Assembly: GCA_028285265.1 (NCBI GenBank)
Contig: JANQPX010000030.1
Coordinates: forward strand, 682,001-746,000
DNA from: Geminicoccaceae bacterium
GTDB lineage: Bacteria > Pseudomonadota > Alphaproteobacteria > Geminicoccales > Geminicoccaceae
DNA: 64,000 bases
Reading direction: 5' to 3'
Shown piece by piece: positions 17,088-27,149 of the stretch. Within the stretch, counting starts at the first letter, position 1; every line of letters begins with the position of its first letter. A program made the position numbers and the translations under genes. The notes beneath the pieces were generated by a model. The model did no database searches. It saw only the letters and a list, made by a program, of their open reading frames with translations, and was not told where the DNA came from.

Positions 17088-20000
17088 CTAGTAGTCGAAT
17101 TTCCACTTGAAGCCGACGCCGGTATTGGCGTCTTCGCTCGTGTCGGCTTCGAGGGAGAGGTTGGGGAGCAGCTCAATTTCGACACGGGCGCGTCCCGTTT
17201 CATCGGCAGCGCCTCGTTCAACCTCGACATAGACGTCGTCATTGAGATATTTGCCCGCGCGCACACGGCTTTCGCCGTCCTCGTCGCTGACCACATCCAG
17301 CGTGTCGATCTTAAGGATATTACGGATCTCACCAAAGGCATCGAATCCGCCGCCGCTGCTGCGCAGCTTGTTGACCGCAAGCGCAAGCTTACCCGCCTCA
17401 ATCGGGCCGATTTCGCTCAATGGCCGGTTGAAGAGAAGACGAGCCAATACTTCGTCATCTGGTAGCACCGGCTCGCTCGATAGTACGAATTGTGGATCAT
17501 CTGCTGGGCCGTTCAACTTGATGATGGCCTTGAAGTCATCATCCTCCGCCACCGCTTCGAGCACGATGACCGGATTAGGTGGCGAACTGCCTGAGAAGGC
17601 GATTTCGCCCTGTGTGAGCTCAAATCGTTTTTCAAGAAAGTCGAAATACCCCTTCTTGATGTTGATACTGCCAACAACGATCGGTTCACTGGCCCGTCCG
17701 GTGACATTGAGGTCTCCTTGCCATTCGGACTCAAGTCCCCGACCGCGAACATAGATCTTGTTGGGGAACGCGATATTGATGTCCAAGTCAGGATCAAAGG
17801 GCTGCGATGTTTCTGGGCTCGCCTCAGCTTCGGGTGGGTTGATGAAGCGACCATTCCGTTCCGTGACATCGATGTTTGGGAGACTGGGGCCACCGCTTTC
17901 TGGCAGGAAAATGATGGCGCGGTCGACTTTGAGATCCCCTTGAACTTCAGCCTCGTCGAGGTTGCCTGTCATGGCGATGTCGCCACTAATCCGGGCTTCG
18001 GCATCGTCCCGATCGACCAAAAGGGCTTGATCAAGATTGAGGCTGATGGCGAGTGGGAAGCTCGATTCGGCGTTCAGCTCAAGCCAGCCTGTCGACCCTA
18101 TTTGTCCTTGACGACCGGTCTTGGCGGTAAGGCCTTTGAGATCAAAGCGCTGACTTGACGTCTCGGCATCAATCGTGATCCCCAGTAGTGCTGTGCCGCT
18201 TGCACCATTCTCGTAGCTGCCGTCCTCTAAAGTCATGGGCCCCCGGATCAACGGATTGGTAAGCGTGCCGCCTATCTCGATGTCCGCGACAAGATTTCCG
18301 GCGAGGTTTTGGTCATCGAGTTCGAACAGATCGGCAAGACGGGCGAGTTCAAGGTCGGCATCGATACGACCTTCAAGTGTGCCGTTCTCCGGCAGCTCCA
18401 AGGCAAACGGAAGAAGGCTCAGTTGGGCCGGAAAGCGTGCGTCCGCGTAGATCGGTTTCTCCGTCAAACCCTTGCCTTTGAGTTCTGCGGCAAGGCGACC
18501 CTGGTCCAAGCGCGCTGTGAAGTCGAGGTCGAGCGGCAGGTTGCTTGGTGCCGCATTGCTGAGTTGGCCATCGATGTTGATACGAGCTGACATTGTCGGG
18601 TCTGATACTGTCCCACCCATGTCGATCGCTGCGGTGACGTCGCCAGACATTTCAGGGCCACCAAAGACCTCGCTCCAGCTTAGTGGCAATTGAACAAGGT
18701 CGATATCACCCAGGACGTCGCTGTCGTGGATCTCGACGTCGCCGCTGAGCCTCGCCTGGCCTAGCCTTAGATCAAGGCCGGAAAGCCAAAGGCTGTCTTC
18801 AGCTTGTTGCAGGGCCAACGGCGAGGACAGGCGTATCGGCTCATTAGCAAAGCGTCCTTCCAATGTCTCGATGCCGAGCACGAATCCATCGGTGATGCGG
18901 GCTGCTCCACTGGCGCTCAATGACAATGCCTCGACGACACGCCCCTCAAGGTCTAGTTCGAAATCGACCGCACCGTCGTTGCCGCTGGCATTCAGGGCGA
19001 TCGTATCGAGTGTCGTCGTGCCCCGTTCAAAGCCACGGATATTGGCCTGAATGTCGACGTGCGGCTCAGCGATGATGTCGCTGAGCAAAGCCTCGATGCT
19101 GAGGGTATCGAGGCTGCCGAAGTCGCCACTGACGGTATTGCTGCTCAACGTCAAGCTGACGTCTTGTGCGCCATCCCGAGGCGAGAACGCGGCATCGATC
19201 ACAACGCTTCCACTTAGTGGCCCTTCGAGCCAGGCTTGGAATTCGCCGAGATCGGCACTCTCGCCTTCAAGCTTCCCATCGATCAGGGATGTGCCAACGT
19301 CGATCGCGATGTCGCCCGAAACCACGGTTTCAGGTGCCGTAAGTTCGACGCCGTCAAGATGAAACCAATCATCGGTAAGGCGATAGGAAACTGCGAGCGA
19401 GGTCGGTATTTCGCGTGCGGTTAGATCAATCCTTAGATTGCCGCTCGGCGCCGCAATGAGCTCGTCGCCGTCGAGGACGATGTCGAATTGAGTAATGGGT
19501 TCGCCAGCGACGATGAGTTGTTGAGTTGTCAGGCTAAGATCTGCTTTCGGCGCGTCAAGATCGCCGCTCACATCGAGTTCTAGATCCAAGGCGCCGTCGA
19601 TACCGTTTGGCACCAAGCCTTCGAGGACCGTGAGGTCAGGCAGCGCAGCATTGAGATGTCCGTTTAGAGGGCCATCATCCAAGTCGAGCTCAGCGGCGCC
19701 GGTTAGTCTGAGATGGGCACCTTCAATGGTCAGACGTTCAACGGCGAGTGTTTGTTGAGGGGCCAGTTTGATGTCAGTTTGAATACTGGCCTTGTCGCCA
19801 ATGAGGGCCGACGCAGCCTCCGGGAGCCCAGACAGATCATCGACGTTACCCTCAAGGGTCACGTCGATGATCTTCGCTTTGTCGGCAAGTTTGATCGCCG
19901 CGCGGATCAGTCCTGAACCCTCGACGGTTTGACCAAGTGGTTCAGCAAAACGGCCGAGTGATGGCGCATCAAGAACGACGTCGACTGCGCCTTCGATCGT

Positions 20001-21434
20001 CTGCGGATGGATCGCTCCGCGCGCTGTGAGCCTGGCGTCTGCCGTTTCGATGGCAGCGTCATCGATCCCGATGCTCCCGTCGACAGGCAGGGTGAGTTTT
20101 GCCTGCCAGCGGATCTCTGGATCGGGTAAGGTCATCCCAGGAATCAGGAGATCTTTGGCCTCGCCATCGATGTCGATTGCAAAGGCGGGGCTATCTGATG
20201 ATAGGGGAGACGGAGTCGCTAATGCGATCGCGGTCTGGACTGACGAGGCACTCTTGTCGTCCAGGGTCGGCTGGGTGAGGACGAGATTGAGATTGCCTAT
20301 CGGTGCGTCGAACGTGCCGCCGAGTTCGATACTCGCTGTGCCACGGCCATCGAGCTCAAGGTCAGCTAGCGCGCCATAAGTGCTGAGCTCGTCGGCGTCA
20401 AATCGACCATTGAGCGAAAGTCGTCTCTCATCGAAGTCGATCGAACCGGCGACATCGAGCATGGCATGATCGGTATGAAGCGTTAACCGTTCTAGCTTCA
20501 ACGCCTGTGCCCGAATCTGTAGGATGTCGATGTCGAACGCTAATTGTTTTCCCATCAGCGCGACGAGTTCGTCTGACAGCGCAGACGGCGTTGGCTCCAG
20601 TGATCCGTTCAGGGTCATTTGTGGCTGGTTGGCAAGTGCGAGGCCAAGTCTGGCGTCGGCCTTTCCCAAGCCTTCTGCATCGACGCGAAGGAGGCCGGAC
20701 CAAGAGTCGAGCGGCCCCGAACCGTTCAAGCTCAGATCAACATTGTCGATCTCTGGACGGCCGGCAAGCGCACCGACGATCCCGCCGTTTTCATGGATTT
20801 CTAATTTGAGGTCCATTGCGGTTGGTGCGAGCCCGACGGTAGCGTCCAGCGTGGCAGAGGCCGTTGGCTCGTCGGTGCGCTTCATGGCTAATTTGGTGAT
20901 GACCCCATCGCCATCTTCGTTGGTCTGGATCATGCCATCGAGCGCCAGGGATGCCGTTTGACCTAAGAGAGGCGCGCCCAAGAGAATCTCTGGAGCGTAC
21001 AGGCGGTCGAACGTAATCGGTGGCAAAGAGTTCGGAAGTTCAGGGAGTTGAAACGGCTCTTGACTGACGTCTACCTGGGCATCCTCATGACGAGGAGGGC
21101 GGACGACTTCTATTCGATCCACCCGCAATGCCGTTACATGGATTCGTCCGCGCAAAAGAGCGCTCGGCGACCAATCGAGATGAGCACCATCGGCCTTGAG
21201 CCACACCCCGTCTTGATCAGCGAGTTGAAACTGGTCAAGGCGCATATCTAACGGCACAAAACCATCGAGACCCGAGATCTTGATCTCACCGTCCTGGGAC
21301 GATAGCTGCCGAGAGAGCTCGCTCGTTAACAGGCGTTTGCCTGAACTGGTCTGGAGAAATGCCACAATGCCGACAACAAGAAGCAATAAGAGCCCGATCG
21401 CGTAAAGGCAGAAGCGAAGGGCGGAATAGATCAT
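17088..21434 (-). CDS. tamB: TamB-type translocation and assembly module inner-membrane protein
   Basis: 1448 residues from ATG 21434; an in-frame ATG at 21497 would add 21 residues ahead of the hydrophobic anchor and seems less likely. One N-terminal membrane helix (FCLYAIGLLLLLVVGIVAF) is followed by a very long chain of beta-rich repeats. The DUF490 C-terminal domain includes a SGDIAMTGN-type repeat, ARLLFNRPLSEIGPIEAGKLA and the terminal GVGFKWKFDY, a classic TamB end. TamB spans the periplasm as a hydrophobic groove and works with TamA in outer-membrane protein insertion and phospholipid transport. tamA lies upstream on the same strand, separated by a Crp/Fnr gene. Confidence 0.92.
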   Translation of the reverse strand: MIYSALRFCLYAIGLLLLLVVGIVAFLQTSSGKRLLTSELSRQLSSQDGEIKISGLDGFVPLDMRLDQFQLADQDGVWLKADGAHLDWSPSALLRGRIHVTALRVDRIEVVRPPRHEDAQVDVSQEPFQLPELPNSLPPITFDRLYAPEILLGAPLLGQTASLALDGMIQTNEDGDGVITKLAMKRTDEPTASATLDATVGLAPTAMDLKLEIHENGGIVGALAGRPEIDNVDLSLNGSGPLDSWSGLLRVDAEGLGKADARLGLALANQPQMTLNGSLEPTPSALSDELVALMGKQLAFDIDILQIRAQALKLERLTLHTDHAMLDVAGSIDFDERRLSLNGRFDADELSTYGALADLELDGRGTASIELGGTFDAPIGNLNLVLTQPTLDDKSASSVQTAIALATPSPLSSDSPAFAIDIDGEAKDLLIPGMTLPDPEIRWQAKLTLPVDGSIGIDDAAIETADARLTARGAIHPQTIEGAVDVVLDAPSLGRFAEPLGQTVEGSGLIRAAIKLADKAKIIDVTLEGNVDDLSGLPEAASALIGDKASIQTDIKLAPQQTLAVERLTIEGAHLRLTGAAELDLDDGPLNGHLNAALPDLTVLEGLVPNGIDGALDLELDVSGDLDAPKADLSLTTQQLIVAGEPITQFDIVLDGDELIAAPSGNLRIDLTAREIPTSLAVSYRLTDDWFHLDGVELTAPETVVSGDIAIDVGTSLIDGKLEGESADLGEFQAWLEGPLSGSVVIDAAFSPRDGAQDVSLTLSSNTVSGDFGSLDTLSIEALLSDIIAEPHVDIQANIRGFERGTTTLDTIALNASGNDGAVDFELDLEGRVVEALSLSASGAARITDGFVLGIETLEGRFANEPIRLSSPLALQQAEDSLWLSGLDLRLGQARLSGDVEIHDSDVLGDIDLVQLPLSWSEVFGGPEMSGDVTAAIDMGGTVSDPTMSARINIDGQLSNAAPSNLPLDLDFTARLDQGRLAAELKGKGLTEKPIYADARFPAQLSLLPFALELPENGTLEGRIDADLELARLADLFELDDQNLAGNLVADIEIGGTLTNPLIRGPMTLEDGSYENGASGTALLGITIDAETSSQRFDLKGLTAKTGRQGQIGSTGWLELNAESSFPLAISLNLDQALLVDRDDAEARISGDIAMTGNLDEAEVQGDLKVDRAIIFLPESGGPSLPNIDVTERNGRFINPPEAEASPETSQPFDPDLDINIAFPNKIYVRGRGLESEWQGDLNVTGRASEPIVVGSINIKKGYFDFLEKRFELTQGEIAFSGSSPPNPVIVLEAVAEDDDFKAIIKLNGPADDPQFVLSSEPVLPDDEVLARLLFNRPLSEIGPIEAGKLALAVNKLRSSGGGFDAFGEIRNILKIDTLDVVSDEDGESRVRAGKYLNDDVYVEVERGAADETGRARVEIELLPNLSLEADTSEDANTGVGFKWKFDY

Positions 21435-21642
21435 GCGGCATGGGCTTTCTTGGCATCGTCGGTGCCCAACCAACACTTGGGCTTGGGCATGTCTCATATA
21501 GCCCAGTTTATCGATTCGTCGATGAACGCGACTTGAACGCGAGGTTTACGTGTTTGGTATTCTGCTGGCTATGTGCATCTTCATGCGCGCCTCTTCAATA
21601 TCGGCGTCATGAACATGGCGGACGTCGCTTGGTGCGTGGAGC

Positions 21643-21677
21643 AAAAAAAGAACCCCAGCGAGGGCGCCAGGGTTCTT
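21643..21677 (-). terminator. Rho-independent terminator of the Crp/Fnr gene
   Basis: On the minus strand the arms AAGAACCC and GGGTTCTT (plus positions 21670-21677 and 21648-21655) form an 8-bp stem around a GC-rich loop, running directly into seven Ts. It sits 31 bp after the regulator stop and separates it from tamB, which therefore probably has its own promoter between about 21435 and 21640. Confidence 0.85.
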
Positions 21678-21707
21678 CTCGCGAAGAATGACCAATCCGT
21701 TAGCGGA

Positions 21708-22394
21708 TCAGAGTTTGCTGAGCTCTTCCAAATTATTGATGGTGTAATAGCCACGCGCCCAGCTGATAATCCCTTCATCTCGCCATTGGCGAAGCTGCTT
21801 ATTGACGCTTTCGCGGGTCATACCGACCATATTGCCCAACTGTTGTTGCGATAGCGCCATATCGACAAAAACCCCATCCTTAACCTCGCGACCACTGAAG
21901 TCGGCGAGATGAACCAGACGTCGGGCCAGGCGCGCCGGACCCTCCCGAAAGGCGACATCCTCCAGGAGGCTGGTAGTGCGCCGAAGGCGCTGTGTCAGCA
22001 CCTCAAGAAGCCGAACCGATGCATCAGGATGTTCAAGCAGGAAGGGAATAAAATCCCGCCGATCAAGTACCAGGAGTGTGCACGAGTCGATGGTAATCGC
22101 ATCAGCGGTCCTGGGAGATCCATCGAGGAGGGCGATTTCACCGAAGACTTCGCCAGGTCCGAACAAGTTGAGGACCAGTTCTTTGCCATCCTCTGAATGG
22201 GTGCAGGCTTTTACTCGGCCCTCGCTGACCACCATCATACTGGTGCCAGGGTCATCTTTGCGGAACAGAACGTCCCTAGCTTTTGGTTGCATCCATCGGG
22301 TGAAGGCCACGAGGCGATCGAGCTCATCTGCCCGAAGCTTTCGGAACAGGTCGAGATCTGCAAGTAGCCTCCGTTTTGCCAAGCAATCCGGCAT
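21708..22394 (-). CDS. Crp/Fnr-family transcriptional regulator
   Basis: 228 residues. The N-terminal cyclic-nucleotide-binding-fold domain covers about 12-135 and has the phosphate-cassette-like LFGPGEVFGEIALLDGSPRTA, close to the Crp pattern GExxxxxxxRxA. This keeps the possibility of cAMP binding. A dimerisation helix follows, then a winged helix near 170-215 with LSQQQLGNMVGMTRESVNKQL as recognition region. There is no N-terminal cysteine cluster of the FNR type. A strong terminator follows. The gene sits between tamA and tamB, but a regulatory link to them is only a positional guess. Confidence 0.9.
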   Translation of the reverse strand: MPDCLAKRRLLADLDLFRKLRADELDRLVAFTRWMQPKARDVLFRKDDPGTSMMVVSEGRVKACTHSEDGKELVLNLFGPGEVFGEIALLDGSPRTADAITIDSCTLLVLDRRDFIPFLLEHPDASVRLLEVLTQRLRRTTSLLEDVAFREGPARLARRLVHLADFSGREVKDGVFVDMALSQQQLGNMVGMTRESVNKQLRQWRDEGIISWARGYYTINNLEELSKL

Positions 22395-22751
22395 TTGGCC
22401 GCTCCCTTCTCAACAATCAGTGACGACGTCAAATCAGTCGAAAAATCGAATTGACCTTCAGATCTTCGCGTAAATCGCGAGAAAGCGGATACAGTGGAAC
22501 CCACGATGGCGTTCGCATTGGTCTTATCGGTATTCTAAGTTCAGGCTTACGCCGAAGCGATCACATCGCCAAGTTTTTTCGGCTGAGAGTTGGGCAAGTT
22601 CGCCGAAACTTCTTGGAAAAAATAACAAAAATGTGAGTTTTGCCACATGGCAGTCTAGCCGTTGACCAATTCTGATTGATCGTGTTCCCGTCGCTCTCTC
22701 AAAAGGGCCTCGATCCAAGGACGTGTCCGTGTTGCCGGCAGGGTAGGGCCC
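22395..22751. other. Intergenic region upstream of the Crp/Fnr gene
   Basis: About 357 bp between the tamA stop and the regulator start. It should hold the regulator promoter on the minus strand. I find no gene, no clear half-site pair for autoregulation and no terminator after tamA. Confidence 0.45.
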
Positions 22752-24641
22752 CTAAAATGCTTGGCCGATGCTGACATAGATCTGAAAGTTGTCGTCGTTG
22801 TCTCGGCCGTTGATCGGAACGCCGACGTCTAATCGAATCGGACCTATTGGACTAAAATAGCGAAGCCCGGCGCCTGCGCCGATCCGAAGGGGCTCATCAA
22901 AGTCCGGTGCCACTGATTTGAAAGCGGTGCCACTATCAACGAACACAGCGGCGCCGAGGCTCTCGGTGAACTGCCCCCTGATTTCGCCGGCCAATTCGAA
23001 CAACGAGCGACCGCCGATCGGATCGTCTCCCTCGTCGAGTTCGCCGGCAAGCTGAAAGCCGAATCCACGCACCGAACCGCCTCCACCGGCAAAGAAACGC
23101 TCATCGGCGGGGACATTGTTGCGCTCGGCACCGAACAAGAACCCGGCCCTTGTGCGCGCTGCTAGGATAAGTTGCGGGTTCGTTCGCTTCAAACGGACGT
23201 AGCGGCTGTAGCCAATTGTGGTCTTATTGAAGGCCACGTCTCGCCCTGTAACATCGACAAAGGGCTCATTTTCAATGCTGAGGCGACCGCCTCTGGACGG
23301 ATTGAGAAGATCGTTGGAGTGGTCCCATCGATAGGTCGCTGGGAAGGATAAGAGGCCGAACTTGTCGACGTCACCGTCTTGGTCAACGCGCAGCGCTCTG
23401 AACTTACCGCCAGCCGCAAGCTCCATGCCCTTGCCGACCGAGCGCTCAATACCGAGAGAGGCTCCGATCGATCGACTACGGAACGCATCGGTGTTCTCAA
23501 TCGCAACTTCAGACCCGATCACCAAGGCTTGCCTGCGCCGAAGAAAGTCCGGCTCGCGTGCTTCGCCCTTGAGATGCCATCCAAGTTCAGAGCCATCTAG
23601 CTCGATGCCGAGTTGTTCGCCCGTGCCAAGCAGATTGCGATGTTCCCAGCCCAGGCTGCCACCGATGCCTTCGTCGGTTCGGTAGCGAACGCCAGCTTCG
23701 ATGCTTCGGTGTTTGGCTTCTTTCACCTCAATGCGCACGGGCACGCGATTGTCCGCATCGGGCGTATCACCTAGCGTGACTTGCACACTGCTAAAGAGCC
23801 CGGTCTCGATGAGATTGAGCTGCGTTGTGCGAAGCCTCTCCGGTGTAACCCGTTTCCCCTGTTTCCATTCGAGCAGGCGTCGAATGAAACGTGCTTCGAC
23901 CTCTTCATTCCCAACGATCGTCGTGGCTCCAAAGGCAACCCTTGGGCCTATCTTGAAGCGAAAGGTGACATCCATTTTTTGGGTGTCGTGGTCAACAACG
24001 ACGTCACGCTCACCGATCTCGGCGACGGCGAAGCCCCGGTCTTTGAGGGCTTCGAGGAGCATGGCTTCGGCATTGACAATGTCGAGAGAGCGCGCGCGCT
24101 CTCCGGCTTTAATGCCAAAGCGTCGGACAGGGGGCAAATCGAGATCGGCTTTCGGTTGCGGATCAAGTTCGACTTTGATGGTTTGATATCGGTAGGCTGG
24201 ACCTTGATCGAAGCGATAGGTGATTGTGATCGGTGACGTTGTTTGGTCAATGTCGACGTCGACGGAAGCTCGATAGTGCCCTCGGGCGCGAAGACCTTGT
24301 AGAAGCCGGGGAACATCACCCTCGGCTCGCCGTCGAAGACGACTAAGACTTGAAGGTGGCTGTTCGATCAGCCGCCGCGATTCAGAAATCTGTTCTAAAA
24401 TTTCCTTGGTATTGCCGGCAGATAAGCCTTCGAAAACAACCTTATAGTCGAGCAAAGGCACTTGGTCTTGTTCCTCCAAGCCTTCGGCGGAACCATCGAC
24501 AACGGCGGGATCGTCTCCGTCCGATCTGGTGTTACTGTCAGGCCAATCAAGGGCATTGCATGAGGCCAAGATCAGCCCAAAAATGATGACTGGCCAGTGT
24601 TTTGGCAGGTTAGAAATATCAATCGTCACCGGTCTCTTCAC
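22752..24641 (-). CDS. tamA: TamA-type BamA/Omp85 outer-membrane assembly protein
   Basis: 629 residues. The N-terminus has a hydrophobic stretch ending in ILASC near residue 28, so it may be lipid-modified, which is unusual for this family. POTRA-like repeats follow to about residue 300 (one begins VAFGATTIVGNEEVEARFI). The rest is a 16-strand Omp85 barrel with the conserved lid-loop motif FFAGGGGSVRGFGFQ and a C-terminal strand ending YVSIGQAF. Known role: TamA works with TamB in assembling autotransporters and other outer-membrane proteins. The barrel-ended S8 peptidases in this window could be clients; that is a guess. Confidence 0.9.
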   Translation of the reverse strand: MKRPVTIDISNLPKHWPVIIFGLILASCNALDWPDSNTRSDGDDPAVVDGSAEGLEEQDQVPLLDYKVVFEGLSAGNTKEILEQISESRRLIEQPPSSLSRLRRRAEGDVPRLLQGLRARGHYRASVDVDIDQTTSPITITYRFDQGPAYRYQTIKVELDPQPKADLDLPPVRRFGIKAGERARSLDIVNAEAMLLEALKDRGFAVAEIGERDVVVDHDTQKMDVTFRFKIGPRVAFGATTIVGNEEVEARFIRRLLEWKQGKRVTPERLRTTQLNLIETGLFSSVQVTLGDTPDADNRVPVRIEVKEAKHRSIEAGVRYRTDEGIGGSLGWEHRNLLGTGEQLGIELDGSELGWHLKGEAREPDFLRRRQALVIGSEVAIENTDAFRSRSIGASLGIERSVGKGMELAAGGKFRALRVDQDGDVDKFGLLSFPATYRWDHSNDLLNPSRGGRLSIENEPFVDVTGRDVAFNKTTIGYSRYVRLKRTNPQLILAARTRAGFLFGAERNNVPADERFFAGGGGSVRGFGFQLAGELDEGDDPIGGRSLFELAGEIRGQFTESLGAAVFVDSGTAFKSVAPDFDEPLRIGAGAGLRYFSPIGPIRLDVGVPINGRDNDDNFQIYVSIGQAF

Positions 24642-24680
24642 GATCGTGCCAGACCATATGCGGCCTTCAGCTGAGGGACG

Positions 24681-25721
24681 TCACGCTGATTGGCGGAGGT
24701 CGAATGCATCGTCACGCGACGTTCGCCTGTCGAACAGAACCCGCTCCCAGCGCCAGGCGGTATCGACAATCATGCGCAGGTCATCATATCGAGGCTGCCA
24801 GCTGAACAGCGACCGGATCTTGGTGTTGTCAGCCACAAGCTCCGCTGGATCGCCCGGGCGGCGCGGACCCTCGCGCACCTCGAAGTCGACACCGGTGATC
24901 TCCTTTGCAACATCGATAACCTCGCGAACACTATGGCCGTGGCCATAGCCACAATTGCAGACGGTTGATGGATGGCCTTGGCGGAGATGTTGAAGCGCTG
25001 CGACATGCGCTGCCGCGAGATCTTCAACATGGATGTAATCACGAATGCACGTGCCATCCTCGGTCGGATAGTCCGTGCCATTAATTGCCATCGATTCGCG
25101 GAGGCCGAGCGCGGTCTCCAAAGCGATCTTCACGAGATGATTGTTGAAGGGTGTCGCCTCCCCAATACGGCTTTCGGGATCGGCACCGGCGACGTTGAAA
25201 TATCGAAGAATGGCGAAGGTCATGCTCGAGGTCGCTGCGATATCAGTGAGCAGGCGTTCGGCCATGGTTTTGGACGCGCCATAAGGATTAATCGGCGCAC
25301 TCGGTAGGGTTTCATTGAGCAATGACACATCGGGTTGGCCATAAACGGCCGCCGTCGACGAAAAGATCAGGTGGGCAACATCATGGTCTGAGGCTAGCTC
25401 AAAGAGGTTGAGCGCGTTGGCAACGTTGTTTCGATAATATTTGGCAGGCTTGCGGACGGATTCGCCGACCCAGATATTGGCGGCGAAATGAAGAACGGCC
25501 TCGAATTGATGGCGGCCAAAAAGGTCGTTCAAGGCGCCACGGTCGGCAAGATCACCTACGACCAGTTCAGCATCTGCCACTGACCATGCGAAGCCAGTTG
25601 AAAGATTGTCGAAAACAACGACGTCCTCGCCCTGCTCGATCAGTGCTTTTACCACATGGCTGCCGATATAACCGGCACCACCTGTCACCAAGATTTTCCG
25701 CCGTTGACCTGAGCTGACCAT
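24681..25721 (-). CDS. galE: UDP-glucose 4-epimerase
   Basis: 346 residues from the ATG at 25721; an in-frame ATG at 25775 would add 18 residues. The NAD-binding Rossmann start is KILVTGGAGYIGSHVVKAL, with the catalytic Ser in FSSTAAVYG and the YxxxK pair in NPYGASKTMAERLL. Further GalE blocks are ILRYFNVAGADPESRIGE, YPTEDGTCIRDYIHVEDLA and the C-terminal GDPAELVADN. The enzyme interconverts UDP-glucose and UDP-galactose for surface polysaccharide or galactose use. It is followed in this region by polysaccharide export genes and glmU, so a cell-envelope role is likely. Confidence 0.93.
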   Translation of the reverse strand: MVSSGQRRKILVTGGAGYIGSHVVKALIEQGEDVVVFDNLSTGFAWSVADAELVVGDLADRGALNDLFGRHQFEAVLHFAANIWVGESVRKPAKYYRNNVANALNLFELASDHDVAHLIFSSTAAVYGQPDVSLLNETLPSAPINPYGASKTMAERLLTDIAATSSMTFAILRYFNVAGADPESRIGEATPFNNHLVKIALETALGLRESMAINGTDYPTEDGTCIRDYIHVEDLAAAHVAALQHLRQGHPSTVCNCGYGHGHSVREVIDVAKEITGVDFEVREGPRRPGDPAELVADNTKIRSLFSWQPRYDDLRMIVDTAWRWERVLFDRRTSRDDAFDLRQSA

Positions 25722-25884
25722 GGGAGAACCGTTCGTTATGAAGTTGAGAGAAGCAGCCTGCATGCCCGGCGGCATGCTAGTCCTGCGTCAAGGGTAGGGG
25801 AAGAGCGACGCGCCTTTGAGCAGCAAGCGATAAAGTCGGTTCCAAAGTTCGGGATGCCAGCTCGCGATCAATGGGCATAGCGCG

Positions 25885-26694
25885 TTAGCGCTCGGCCATG
25901 GGTTGGCCCCCGGTGGTCAAAAAGCGGATGGTGTCCTCTTCCAGGACGACGCAGGATAGCGCCCCGGTCCAGCAGGCACCTGTATCGATACCGATACGGT
26001 TGTTGCGTATCGTCGGCTGGGCTTCGACCGTGTGCCCATGGACGACTACAACCCCAAGATCATCTGGGCAGGACAAGAACGGCTCACGGATCCAAAGAAG
26101 GTCGTCCGGTGATTGCTGCTCGATCGGTATGTGAGGGCGAATGCCGGCGTGAACAAAAAGATAGTCCCCGATCTGAAACGTCACTTCGAGTCCCCGTAGA
26201 AACGCCAGATGCTCAGGGGGGACTTTCTCGGCGAGTTCGGCTTGTAGCCGTTCGAAGTATTGGAGATCGTCGCGGACCATACCGACACGCACGCCATAGC
26301 TGTGCAGTGTTGCATCGCCGCCATATCGCAGCCAACTTTGGCCAATCTTGGCGTCGACCAAGAAACTCAGGAACCATGCGTCGTGATTGCCGACGAGATA
26401 GACCGCGCCGAAATCTGGCAACGGTTCCTCGATCAGGAGATCGAGCACATGGCTGCTTTCGAGCCCACGATCGACGAAGTCGCCGACATAAACCAGAATT
26501 TTCTCGGTACCCGGCGTGAGATCTTGGGAATCCTCCATGATCGTCCGATGCATCTCGATCATCAGATCGGCACGGCCATGGATGTCACCAATGGCATAGA
26601 TGCAGATGCCTGGCGGGATCCGCGCGGGGCGACCGCCTACCATCGGCTGCTGCCATTCTCCATCTTGAGGACGTTTAAAAATCGTACGCAGCAA
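25885..26694 (-). CDS. PPP-family metallophosphoesterase (serine/threonine phosphatase-like)
   Basis: 269 residues. The metal-binding signatures appear in order: GDIHGRADL near residue 37, GDFVDRG near 70 and GNHDAW near 103, followed by a His in FVHAGIRP and another in VVHGHTVEA. These are the dinuclear-metal motifs of phage-lambda-type and PrpA-like bacterial phosphatases, which act on phosphoproteins or small phosphate esters. The frame begins at TTG 26694, which keeps the family-like start LLRTIFKRP; ATG 26643 is the alternative. Cytosolic, no signal peptide. It seems to be an isolated gene. Confidence 0.87.
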   Translation of the reverse strand: MLRTIFKRPQDGEWQQPMVGGRPARIPPGICIYAIGDIHGRADLMIEMHRTIMEDSQDLTPGTEKILVYVGDFVDRGLESSHVLDLLIEEPLPDFGAVYLVGNHDAWFLSFLVDAKIGQSWLRYGGDATLHSYGVRVGMVRDDLQYFERLQAELAEKVPPEHLAFLRGLEVTFQIGDYLFVHAGIRPHIPIEQQSPDDLLWIREPFLSCPDDLGVVVVHGHTVEAQPTIRNNRIGIDTGACWTGALSCVVLEEDTIRFLTTGGQPMAER

Positions 26695-27149
26695 GGGTCT
26701 TCGCTTTTTGCCTGATCGGGTGGCGAACGCAGTCGGGTGTCCGTAGCCAGGTTCTATCGCTGGATGGTATTCCGTTCAACGCCTGGCATGACTTTTCAAC
26801 TTATTATGATCGGGACGCCAGGAAAGGGGTGGCGGTGTCGGTTGCAATAACAGAGTTTTCGCGTTAAACATCAAGACTAAGTCCCATTTCTTTGGAATAG
26901 CACGGAAATCTCATGTAGAGCATCAGGCTTTGCTAGGTTTTTTTGTCCGATGCGCGTGTCGTCTCCTAGGAAGTGAACAACCTGATAGGAGGTGGTAACG
27001 ACACCGCGCATTGCCAAGGTTACAACTTTAACGATTGGTTGCAACTGTGTCGTCAAAAACTCCGATTGTAGCAGAGAAGCCACGGCCGAGAGCTTTGCGT
27101 CTTGCCAATCGGCGACTATAAGACCGGTCACGATGAGGAAGGGTTCAAC
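26695..27149. other. Intergenic region before the barrel protein gene
   Basis: About 455 bp between divergent genes. The stretch 26780-27000 is AT-rich and should contain the promoter of the barrel gene. An 84-codon open frame on the minus strand here has no family resemblance and no good ribosome site, so I do not count it as a gene. Confidence 0.45.

Noticed and set aside
26877..27131. 84-codon minus-strand frame in the gap before the barrel gene
   Set aside because: No domain, no good ribosome site and located in a likely promoter region.
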